Source: a virus
DNA: 24,438 nucleotides
IMG/VR virus record: IMGVR_UViG_3300033552_000054
Span: 1 to 24,438 of that record
Direction: 5' to 3' (one strand)
Part shown: positions 14,559 to 20,968 of the stretch, piece after piece
Position numbering within the stretch: the first letter of the stretch is position 1
Layout: the number at the start of each line of letters is the position of its first letter
The notes under the pieces: model-generated
What the model was told of the DNA's origin: nothing
Databases searched by the model: none
Seen by the model: the letters and a program-made list of their open reading frames with translations, nothing else
Made by a program: the position numbers and the translations under genes

Positions 14559-14871
14559 CGACCTGTGTAAGTAACTGTTCGGCAACATTTATGTGGTGAG
14601 GGAGCGCAAAGAGTAACCAAAAAAGATGTTGAATAATCAAAAGGAGGGTAATTAGGAGTATGCGGTAGCCTAATGAGAGCAATGGAGCGAATAAATTGAG
14701 TTAAAGTCCTGACATAATACTGAGTCTTCATTGATAAGTTACAAGGCAGAAGCACAATGATATAACTCGCATAGGATCTTAGAATCGAGTACTCGTTATG
14801 GGTGCGAATTGGTGAAACTCCAATCTATGTGCTGTTATTGTGTTATTCAAAAAAAACAAATATATAGAAAT
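14559..14871 (+). other. Noncoding region after tRNA-Gln, candidate structured RNA
   Basis: About 310 nt with no defensible gene. Local pairings include TTAGG/CCTAA (14652-14673), GAGTTA (14698-14703) with TAACTC (14763-14768), the palindrome CGAGTACTCG near 14787, and ATTGG/CCAAT near the 3' end. The GAGTTA/TAACTC pair, with ATGATATAACTC on the 3' side, loosely recalls group I intron P7, but I found no convincing P/Q elements or splice sites. Large phage RNAs such as GOLLD and ROOL also cluster with tRNAs. No class can be assigned by eye. A TTG-started extension of the next gene into 14809 is less likely than its ATG at 14872. Confidence 0.35.
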
Positions 14872-15363
14872 ATGATAAAATTTATTATTAAAATGTTGGT
14901 AGTCGTTTCGATTAAGCCTCTTGTAACGCTTTTCATATGGAGAGTGTTAGGTCTTGAATTATTTACAACTATTTGTATCGTCCTTATTTTTGATTCCTTA
15001 TTGGGAGTTGTTTGGTGTTACGGAGATGATATTTTAAAACAGATTAAACAATCGAAAACGTATAAACATTCAATGTTTAATCTTCATCAATTCAACATAG
15101 AGGAATGGAAAGAAGAGTTAAAGGTTGCAATTGGATTTGGTAGCGATTATGAAATATTTTATTTCTCTAAACTTCTTCAGCTACCTGATGAAGAATTACT
15201 TTCTGTATGTAGAGGATCTTTTGTAAGCGATATGTGTAGCAATAGTGATTTTTTTATACAGAAATTCTTAGCAGGTCTTAATCCTATCGAAAGAGATATT
15301 ATTATTAATGAATTTGAAAATTTCAAATTTAAGAGGAAAGTCACTATCACAGTAAATAAATAA
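14872..15363 (+). CDS. Membrane protein with soluble C-terminal domain
   Basis: 163 aa from the ATG at 14872, which follows an A-rich spacer; earlier in-frame starts (14809 TTG, 14827 ATG) would add a Cys-rich leader and are less likely. Two hydrophobic segments lie at about residues 2-24 and 27-49, separated by W-R-V. The remaining ~110 residues form a charged, helical, presumably cytoplasmic domain. No family is recognised. It is the first gene after the RNA island. Confidence 0.6.
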   Translation: MIKFIIKMLVVVSIKPLVTLFIWRVLGLELFTTICIVLIFDSLLGVVWCYGDDILKQIKQSKTYKHSMFNLHQFNIEEWKEELKVAIGFGSDYEIFYFSKLLQLPDEELLSVCRGSFVSDMCSNSDFFIQKFLAGLNPIERDIIINEFENFKFKRKVTITVNK

Positions 15364-15379
15364 TCGATATCTTTACAAT

Positions 15380-15889
15380 ATGGAAAATAAAACCACATTC
15401 TCTTTTTCACTGAATGGTCAAGTAGTAAGTATGAACTATGATTTTTCAACTGATGGTTTAGATATAGATGACATTTTAAGAATTGATCACGGCAATATTT
15501 TAGGTGAACTTTTAACTTTTCCTTCACTTATTGGTAAGGTCAACATGATGTGTGCCGATGCAGAGAATGCTTATTTGCAAGCTAAATTGGATTCTAGGAT
15601 TACAGAAGCCATCTTGTTGAAAAAATATAAAGAACTTTTAAAGGATCAAAAACCTACACAAGCGTATTTAGAAGCAGAGATTCATACTAGTGAAGAGTAT
15701 GTAGAATCTCAAGAAGCTCTACTTGCTACAATGCATATATTGAACACAATGAATAAATTTTCTGAAGCTTGTATGCAAAAAGCAAGGAAGCTTGATTCAA
15801 TTACAGGATTTGTAAATAAAACTGAAGCTGAGATAGCAGAAGGAACTATTAATAAAATTAAAGTTCGTACCTATAAAGGTTGGGCTTAA
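15380..15889 (+). CDS. Possible UvsY-like recombination mediator
   Basis: 169 aa. The first 45 residues look beta-like (TTFSFSLNGQVVSMNYDFS). The rest is helical, with the central segment ADAENAYLQAKLDSRITEAI, then PTQAYLEAEI and MHILNTMNKFSEACMQKARK. That helical layout, and the next gene being a possible ssDNA-binding protein with Mre11/Rad50-like genes beyond, recall T4 UvsY, which loads recombinase onto SSB-coated DNA. The sequence likeness is weak, so this is a contextual proposal; another recombination or replication accessory protein is equally possible. Confidence 0.35.
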   Translation: MENKTTFSFSLNGQVVSMNYDFSTDGLDIDDILRIDHGNILGELLTFPSLIGKVNMMCADAENAYLQAKLDSRITEAILLKKYKELLKDQKPTQAYLEAEIHTSEEYVESQEALLATMHILNTMNKFSEACMQKARKLDSITGFVNKTEAEIAEGTINKIKVRTYKGWA

Positions 15890-15917
15890 AAACTACACAC
15901 TAATCAATTTAATTCAA

Positions 15918-17045
15918 ATGAGTACAAATAGACGTTTATTTAAAGCCACAACGATGGCTGCTCTTACAGAGCAAGCGACAGAAGTCGCAGATTTAGTTAG
16001 TAATTCTTTCGAAGGGATACCTTTTCACACTATCGTAGATCAAGTTACTTCTAAGTTTAGAATGTATCCAGCACACCCTGGCGAGAAATCGTTCGTACAC
16101 AAGAAAGTTGTTCATTGGTTGAATACAACTAAAAACAACAAAGATAACATTCCTGAGACAAAACGTAGACCTGTATACAATGGTCGTATACATGGCGGTC
16201 TCGATGAAGATATTGTTGAGATCTATATCGATCTAGCTAAGGAAATTATTGAAGAAGAAGTAACAGATTCAAAAGAGAAAGTTAGACTCTTGAAAGTTAT
16301 TACAGATGGTCAAAAAGGTATCACTGCTAAATTAGGTTGGGTAGGCTATGCAGATCATCACAAAAACGGTGCAGTAATTTTTGGTCTCCTTGATATGACA
16401 AATTCATTAAAGGAAAGTATGGAGAACTGCTCTGTTACAAAAGAAGGAGAAGACGCTGCTTTAGTTCCTGAGCCATTTACAGATCCCGATACTGGTGTTA
16501 TAGTTCTTGTCACAAAGAATACGAATCTACCAGGAAACAAAATGTATCAAGCTAAAACTGGAGAAGAGCTTCCATTAACAGATGCTCAACTTGATTACTT
16601 CATGGAAGTTGACACATTGAGTAAGAAGTATACCAATGTATATCATCAAGGAGACTTTGAAGACGCATTAGAAGGTTTGACTCACGTCGATCAACTTTTA
16701 GGTATGCAGATTACTGCCTTGGATGAATTCCAAGCAGCGGTTGAAGCAATTCAGAAACAAGTACCACCTAAGCCTGTTGCTCAAACAGAACAAGCTCCTG
16801 TATTGGCTGATAAAATAGGTAGTAAAATCAACACTCCTAAAGAAAAAGTCGAACCTGTAGTTATTAAGACTAGTAGAGTACAGAAAACAGTACCTGTAAC
16901 TCAAGAAGAATTGTTACCATGGGAAAAGGATCCTATTGTAGATGAAGTAGACGACTTAACAGCAGGTGCAGCGATCGCTCCTAGTGCTGAGGCTGGAAGT
17001 AAAGCCAAAAGTCGATTAGCTAATTTGGGTAAGAGTAAGATTTAG
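15918..17045 (+). CDS. Possible phage single-stranded DNA-binding protein
   Basis: 375 aa. The N-terminal domain (1-160) is mixed alpha/beta with a basic patch (NIPETKRRPVYNGRIHGG). A central domain begins with PFTDPDTGVIVLVTKNTNLPGN (about 192-213) and LPLTDAQLDYFMEV, vaguely like gp32-type SSBs. A Pro/Glu/Val-rich linker (about 285-325) follows, then an acidic stretch LLPWEKDPIVDEVDDL and a short basic tail. Flexible acidic C-termini are typical of SSBs, where they recruit partners. The gene ends just before a terminator and lies beside recombination genes. Evidence for the SSB role is indirect; a scaffold or structural role is not excluded. Confidence 0.35.
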   Translation: MSTNRRLFKATTMAALTEQATEVADLVSNSFEGIPFHTIVDQVTSKFRMYPAHPGEKSFVHKKVVHWLNTTKNNKDNIPETKRRPVYNGRIHGGLDEDIVEIYIDLAKEIIEEEVTDSKEKVRLLKVITDGQKGITAKLGWVGYADHHKNGAVIFGLLDMTNSLKESMENCSVTKEGEDAALVPEPFTDPDTGVIVLVTKNTNLPGNKMYQAKTGEELPLTDAQLDYFMEVDTLSKKYTNVYHQGDFEDALEGLTHVDQLLGMQITALDEFQAAVEAIQKQVPPKPVAQTEQAPVLADKIGSKINTPKEKVEPVVIKTSRVQKTVPVTQEELLPWEKDPIVDEVDDLTAGAAIAPSAEAGSKAKSRLANLGKSKI

Positions 17046-17065
17046 TTTGAATAGTTGAAGTGTAT

Positions 17066-17096
17066 GAGGAGGAGGCTTAGGTCTCCTCTTTATTTT
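17066..17096 (+). terminator. Rho-independent terminator
   Basis: GAGGAGGC (17069-17076) pairs with GTCTCCTC (17081-17088) with one G-U, around a TTAG loop. Weaker outward pairs extend the stem to 17066, and TTTATTTT follows. It probably ends the possible-SSB transcript. The next gene's ATG is only about 12 nt downstream, as for the hairpin at 2550-2578, so part of the transcription must read through or start inside. Confidence 0.85.
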
Positions 17097-17108
17097 AAAT
17101 AAGAAAAT

Positions 17109-17267
17109 ATGACATTCTTGATAATTTGGAATACAATACTTTGTGTATTGTTTCTTTTAGGTGCTCTGGACTCCTCTAAGGATGACGATAGCATGGGTAC
17201 ATTTGGCTTTGTGTGTGCTTTTGTACTTGCTCTGGTGAATCTTATAGATGTAACATTATTTATATAA
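17109..17267 (+). CDS. Small two-pass membrane protein
   Basis: 52 aa beginning MTFLIIWNTILCVLFLLGAL. Two hydrophobic segments (about 2-20 and 31-51) flank a short acidic loop with DSSKDDDS. It could be a hairpin membrane protein. It begins just after the terminator and ends 2 nt before another tiny membrane gene. Roles such as holin or lysis inhibitor are imaginable for two small adjacent membrane proteins, but no lysis enzyme is nearby. Confidence 0.5.
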   Translation: MTFLIIWNTILCVLFLLGALDSSKDDDSMGTFGFVCAFVLALVNLIDVTLFI

Positions 17268-17269
17268 TT

Positions 17270-17383
17270 ATGGAAGTATTGAGATTTGTATTTGAAGATG
17301 GTTGGCACTTTGCTGGTTGTTTTATTTTTTTTGTTGTGTTTTGTGCTACGTTAATTCAGTGTTGTGAAGTCTTCAAAAAGTAA
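17270..17383 (+). CDS. Tiny single-pass membrane protein, 37 aa
   Basis: Starts 2 nt after the previous stop. The product begins MEVLRFVFEDGWHFAGCFIF and has one hydrophobic segment (about 14-30) with several Cys and Phe, then a short basic end (CCEVFKK). The ATG of the Mre11-like gene follows its stop by one base, so it is packed into the operon. The function is unknown. Confidence 0.45.
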   Translation: MEVLRFVFEDGWHFAGCFIFFVVFCATLIQCCEVFKK

Positions 17384-17384
17384 T

Positions 17385-18431
17385 ATGAATAAGAAAGCAC
17401 CAATTGCTGTATTAATTACAGACACTCATTTAAAGTATGAAACAGTAAAGGTTGTTGAAAGCATCTTTGAACAAGTCCATGAGGTTTGTAGTGTGAGGGG
17501 AATAGGAAGAATAATTCACTTAGGTGACTTCTTTACTTCAAGAAAAGCTCAAGATTTAGACACACTCCTATCAGCCAAGAAGATTTTCGATTCATTTGAC
17601 AATGTGGGAAGTGATTTCATTATCATACCAGGTAATCATGATAAGGTGTTATATGCTGATTCAAGAAGCTTCTTGGATCTGTTTTCAAACAACATTATTG
17701 TATATAGAGAACCTTCGATGATTAATATAGAAGGTGTTGATTTATTAATGATGCCCTTTTTTGCAACTGACCCTTATGTAGAAAAATTTACTGGATTTGT
17801 TAAAGGTATTCCTGTTTTGAATCGTAAAGAGATTGTCGTTCTTACTCACATAGGTTTTAAAAGTACTTCTAACAATGACAATGTTTCTATTCACGATGGA
17901 GTAGATCTGAGTCTATTTAAAGACTTTAAAGCTGTCTATAGTGGGCATATACATAATAAGAATTATCCTTATCTAGGATCAGCATACCAACAGAATTTTG
18001 GAGAGAATACCGAAAAAGGTTGTCACCTTTTATTTGATGATGGTAGTATTGAATTTATACAATTGGATTTTCCAATCTATAAGACTACTAGAGTCTCTGC
18101 TAATGAAATCAATGTTAATTTTGTAGAGAAATTTAAAGTTGATAATAGTGAATCATTTTATAATAGATTATTCATAACTGGTACAAGAGAAGAGTGTCAA
18201 GCTATCAATAAGTCTTTGTTGAATGAATCTGGATTAGCGTTAAAGGTGGTATATGAACACGAATCTGTTTTAGTTATACCTACTGAAGAGTCTGACAATG
18301 CAGGAGGAGAGATAGTTTTTGGGCACACAGCCGAATCGATCGTTGAAGAATTCAGTATCTTTATAGAAAAGCAATCAATTGAAGTAACCGACTATATGGT
18401 CGACAAAGTAGAAATTTTATTAAACAATTAA
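17385..18431 (+). CDS. Mre11/SbcD-like nuclease subunit (gp47-like)
   Basis: 348 aa from the ATG at 17385. All calcineurin-like phosphoesterase motifs are present in order: D13-T-H15 (TDTH), G-D48, G-N84-H85-D86, T-H155-I-G, and G-H188-I-H190, the residues that bind two metal ions. LGSAYQQNFGE (198-208) is the usual Mre11/SbcD/T4 gp47 segment after the active site. With its Rad50-like partner at 20969 it would process DNA ends for recombination-dependent replication or remove blocked ends. The C-terminal ~130 residues are a divergent capping region. The partner is separated by seven genes instead of being adjacent. Confidence 0.9.
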   Translation: MNKKAPIAVLITDTHLKYETVKVVESIFEQVHEVCSVRGIGRIIHLGDFFTSRKAQDLDTLLSAKKIFDSFDNVGSDFIIIPGNHDKVLYADSRSFLDLFSNNIIVYREPSMINIEGVDLLMMPFFATDPYVEKFTGFVKGIPVLNRKEIVVLTHIGFKSTSNNDNVSIHDGVDLSLFKDFKAVYSGHIHNKNYPYLGSAYQQNFGENTEKGCHLLFDDGSIEFIQLDFPIYKTTRVSANEINVNFVEKFKVDNSESFYNRLFITGTREECQAINKSLLNESGLALKVVYEHESVLVIPTEESDNAGGEIVFGHTAESIVEEFSIFIEKQSIEVTDYMVDKVEILLNN

Positions 18432-18432
18432 T

Positions 18433-18741
18433 ATGGCAGTAGTTGCACCAATCACACAAGTTTTAGTTCAAATCAAAAGTGTAGACAGTAAGGTTGAAGT
18501 CTTATTGAAAGATAAAATGCCTTTTGAAAAACCAGATCAGCAAGATTTTAGAGATGCTGATACAAAGTTCTTTGACTCATTTGCCTACAACAGAGAGCTT
18601 CAATTATTTAAAGATACAAGAGAAGCTCTTCGAGACTATACTTATGTAGGTAATACTCCTACATACTTTAAAGCAGGTCAAACACTGAATAAGAACATAT
18701 TCGATTTTCAAGACAATCATTGTAAACTTAAAGGAGAATAA
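18433..18741 (+). CDS. Hypothetical protein, 102 aa
   Basis: Begins one base after the Mre11-like stop. The start MAVVAPITQVLVQIKSVD looks like a beta hairpin, followed by a helical, charged remainder (RELQLFKDTREALRDYTYVG). No family is recognised. It sits between the nuclease and a pyrophosphohydrolase gene in the same tightly packed operon. Confidence 0.55.
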   Translation: MAVVAPITQVLVQIKSVDSKVEVLLKDKMPFEKPDQQDFRDADTKFFDSFAYNRELQLFKDTREALRDYTYVGNTPTYFKAGQTLNKNIFDFQDNHCKLKGE

Positions 18742-18743
18742 TT

Positions 18744-19250
18744 ATGGGAGAGGTTAGAAATGAATCAAACATCACATGTGAGCGTTTAAAGTCTGTACAA
18801 GATTTTACAATTGCATTCAAGCATCCAATGTTGGATGCTCCATGTAAGACCATTATGTTTTCATGGGTAAAGAAGCGTATTGAATTTATACAAAGCGAAC
18901 TTGACGAGCTTGAGGATGCTGCAGAGAAGAATGACATTGCAGAGTGTCTTGATGCATTGCTCGATATCGATTATTTCCTTATGGGCACAATTCTTGGTTT
19001 AGGTCTTCAAGAAGAATATCAAGAAGGATTCAATATTGTTCATAGTGCTAACATGGCTAAATTGTGTAGCTCAGAAGGTGAAGTACAAGCTACAATATCA
19101 ATGTATAGTTATCAAAGTATCGATACAACTTTTGCAGAAGTACTTCCTGGCAAGTGGGCTGTCTATAATGCACAAACGGGCAAGGTAATGAAATCAATCA
19201 ATTACAAGGCACCTAATCTATCTCAATTATTCAATTCTGAAAAGGTATAA
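18744..19250 (+). CDS. MazG-like NTP pyrophosphohydrolase
   Basis: 168 aa. The all-alpha NTP-PPase core runs from about residue 18 to 110. QDFTIAFKHP precedes the metal-binding helix with E52-L-D-E55, then E67-C-L-D70-ALLDID, then GTILGLGL and VHSANMAKL. This matches phage MazG-like and phosphoribosyl-ATP pyrophosphohydrolase-like enzymes. It would hydrolyse NTPs or dNTPs, or a nucleotide alarmone, to the monophosphate and pyrophosphate. A C-terminal extension of about 50 residues is unrecognised. The neighbouring thymidylate synthase gene supports a nucleotide-pool role. Confidence 0.8.
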   Translation: MGEVRNESNITCERLKSVQDFTIAFKHPMLDAPCKTIMFSWVKKRIEFIQSELDELEDAAEKNDIAECLDALLDIDYFLMGTILGLGLQEEYQEGFNIVHSANMAKLCSSEGEVQATISMYSYQSIDTTFAEVLPGKWAVYNAQTGKVMKSINYKAPNLSQLFNSEKV

Positions 19251-19253
19251 ATT

Positions 19254-19928
19254 ATGAATGTAAAATTAGTTTCATTAACAAAGCCTGTAATTGAAGGTGC
19301 CGACTTAGATGCTGAAAGCTTGATCGCATACATTGCTCGTGTTTCGAATCCATCGAATCAATTAAATACTGAGACATCTGACAAATTGCTTGGTTATATG
19401 ATCAAGCATAAACATTGGTCTCCTTTTGATATGGTGAATATGACTGTAGAGGTTACTACATCTAAAGCTATAGGTATTCAGATATTGAGACACTGGTCGA
19501 TTAAACCTCAAGAATTCTCTCAGCGATATGCGGAAGTAGTTGATATGGAACCTATCGAATTGAGAAAGGCTGGTGCTACCAATCGTCAAAGTAGTGAAGA
19601 AGCTTTTGATCCAATGATTGAGTGTCCATATATAGGATCATTTGACAAAATGCCTGCTTCTAAAGTTGTTCAAGGATATATTGATATGGGTGTAGCTATC
19701 TATAAGGATTTGTTAAATGAAGGTGTAGCTAAAGAATGTGCTAGAATGATTCTTCCACTTACTTCTTCTACTACTCTTTACTTGAATGGATCTGTACGTA
19801 GTTGGATACATTATATGGAACAGCGTTGTGATCAACACGCTCAATTAGAACACAGAATGGTTGCTGAGGAAGTGAAGAAAATCTTCATGGAGAATTTCCC
19901 TAACATTTCAAAAGCTTTAGGTCTATGA
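19254..19928 (+). CDS. thyX: Flavin-dependent thymidylate synthase ThyX
   Basis: 224 aa, normal length. HKHWSPFD (52-59) and the C-terminal NGSVRSWIHYMEQRCDQHAQ (with LEHR next) match conserved ThyX regions. The signature that is normally RHRxxSxNExSxRY reads RHWSIKPQEFSQRY (79-92), keeping R79, H80, E87, S89 and R91 but with Trp at the second Arg. The enzyme makes dTMP from dUMP using FAD, NADPH and methylene-tetrahydrofolate. Synthesis of dTMP suits an AT-rich phage. The next gene overlaps its stop by ATGA. Confidence 0.92.
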   Translation: MNVKLVSLTKPVIEGADLDAESLIAYIARVSNPSNQLNTETSDKLLGYMIKHKHWSPFDMVNMTVEVTTSKAIGIQILRHWSIKPQEFSQRYAEVVDMEPIELRKAGATNRQSSEEAFDPMIECPYIGSFDKMPASKVVQGYIDMGVAIYKDLLNEGVAKECARMILPLTSSTTLYLNGSVRSWIHYMEQRCDQHAQLEHRMVAEEVKKIFMENFPNISKALGL

Positions 19929-20254
19929 TAAGCGATAATGATTTGTTGAAAAAAGAGATGGTGAACAATCCTTCTCATTATGGAGGTAAAGACAATCCTT
20001 ATGAAGTTATCAAAGTAATTGACGCCTGGGATCTTGATTTTAATCTTGGTAACGCCATTAAATACATTCCAAGAGCTGGAGAGAAGTTGTATCCTGGTAA
20101 GACCAAGCTCGAATCTGAGATTGTAGATTTAAAGAAGTCTGCTTGGTATCTTAACCATAAGATTGAATTATTGGAAGCTCAAAGAAAGAAGTCAATGATA
20201 CCTAAGTTATCTAATGAAGAATCTTATACTACTGAAGAGGAAATGAGAGAATGA
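19925..20254 (+). CDS. DUF3310 family protein
   Basis: 109 aa. NPSHYGG (15-21), YEVIKVIDAWDLDFNLGNAI (26-45), KYIPRAGEK and EIVDLKKSAWYLNHKI together are the full DUF3310 pattern, a family found in many phages and sometimes loosely named nucleotide kinase. The biochemical function is not established. It starts in an ATGA overlap with ThyX and lies among nucleotide-pool genes, consistent with a metabolic role. The C-terminal 25 residues are a polar tail. Confidence 0.85.
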   Translation: MISDNDLLKKEMVNNPSHYGGKDNPYEVIKVIDAWDLDFNLGNAIKYIPRAGEKLYPGKTKLESEIVDLKKSAWYLNHKIELLEAQRKKSMIPKLSNEESYTTEEEMRE

Positions 20255-20661
20255 AATTAGAAAACCAATACTGTACACGACTCCAAGCTTTAAAATTGAA
20301 AGAGCTTGGAGTATCCAACATAGCTGCAGAATGGTATGGTGATCAAGACAATGGAGATGTCAATGTATTAATTGCTATTCCGGAAACTTGTATTTCATAC
20401 ATAAGGCATTTAGGTGAAGAGGAGATCTGCTTAATTGGAAGTAGAGAAAGATTTATTCTCTCAAAGTTCTCAGAACCTGTTAAATTATATAGTGTTGCAG
20501 AGTTGATGAGAATGCTATCTTGCGACGACCTACTGCAGTTTAGCGAACATCATCCTGCTCATCAATTGGCTGACATTTTGATATGTGAAATTGAATCAAA
20601 TATTTTGAATGTAGCTTTTTCGAATCCGGTTCAAATCAATCAACGACTAAATCAAGACTAA
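20251..20661 (+). CDS. Conserved phage hypothetical protein, 136 aa
   Basis: Begins in an overlap with the DUF3310 gene. The start MKLENQYCTRLQALKLKELG and the later YSVAELMRMLSCDD are typical of a family of small phage proteins I have seen without assigned function. The middle looks like an alpha/beta domain. No catalytic residues are recognised. Its stop (TAATG) overlaps the next MazG-like gene. Confidence 0.6.
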   Translation: MKLENQYCTRLQALKLKELGVSNIAAEWYGDQDNGDVNVLIAIPETCISYIRHLGEEEICLIGSRERFILSKFSEPVKLYSVAELMRMLSCDDLLQFSEHHPAHQLADILICEIESNILNVAFSNPVQINQRLNQD

Positions 20662-20963
20662 TGACAAGAAGACAATGGCTATTGGTAAAACTAATGGAAG
20701 AGTGTGATGAAACATCACAACGTGCAAGTAAGTCTGCTATTTTTGGAGGAGATGAAATTGAACCTAAAGAGGGAGAGACTAGAACTAATGACGAAAGGAT
20801 ACTTGGAGAATTCTGTCACATTGTAGCTTATTTAGAGATATTAAAAACAGAAGGATTTCTTCCTTGGAATACCGATATGATGACTTACGAAATCGAGAAG
20901 AAGAGACAGGAGATCGAAAAATGGTACCAACATTCAATTGATCAAGGTCAAATAAAAGAATAA
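20661..20963 (+). CDS. Second MazG-like pyrophosphohydrolase (short phage type)
   Basis: 100 aa. KLMEECDETSQRASKSAIFG (10-29) is the first metal-binding helix of short phage MazG-like proteins (E13, E14, E17). R46-ILGEFCHIVAYLEI supplies the second, with E50 present but His53 where Asp is usual. These small all-alpha NTP-PPases hydrolyse nucleotide triphosphates. With the longer relative at 18744 this makes two in 2.3 kb. The His substitution could alter metal binding or activity. It starts on the last base of the preceding stop. Confidence 0.7.
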   Translation: MTRRQWLLVKLMEECDETSQRASKSAIFGGDEIEPKEGETRTNDERILGEFCHIVAYLEILKTEGFLPWNTDMMTYEIEKKRQEIEKWYQHSIDQGQIKE

Positions 20964-20968
20964 TAAAT

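Noticed and set aside
14404-14755. Two minus-strand open frames over the tRNA-Gln region
   Set aside because: They run antisense through a certain tRNA and structured noncoding DNA; no protein-like pattern.
14698-14768. Group I intron P7-like pairing
   Set aside because: A single 6-bp complementarity with an ATGATATAACTC-like side; no matching P/Q elements or plausible exon junctions found, so not annotated as an intron.
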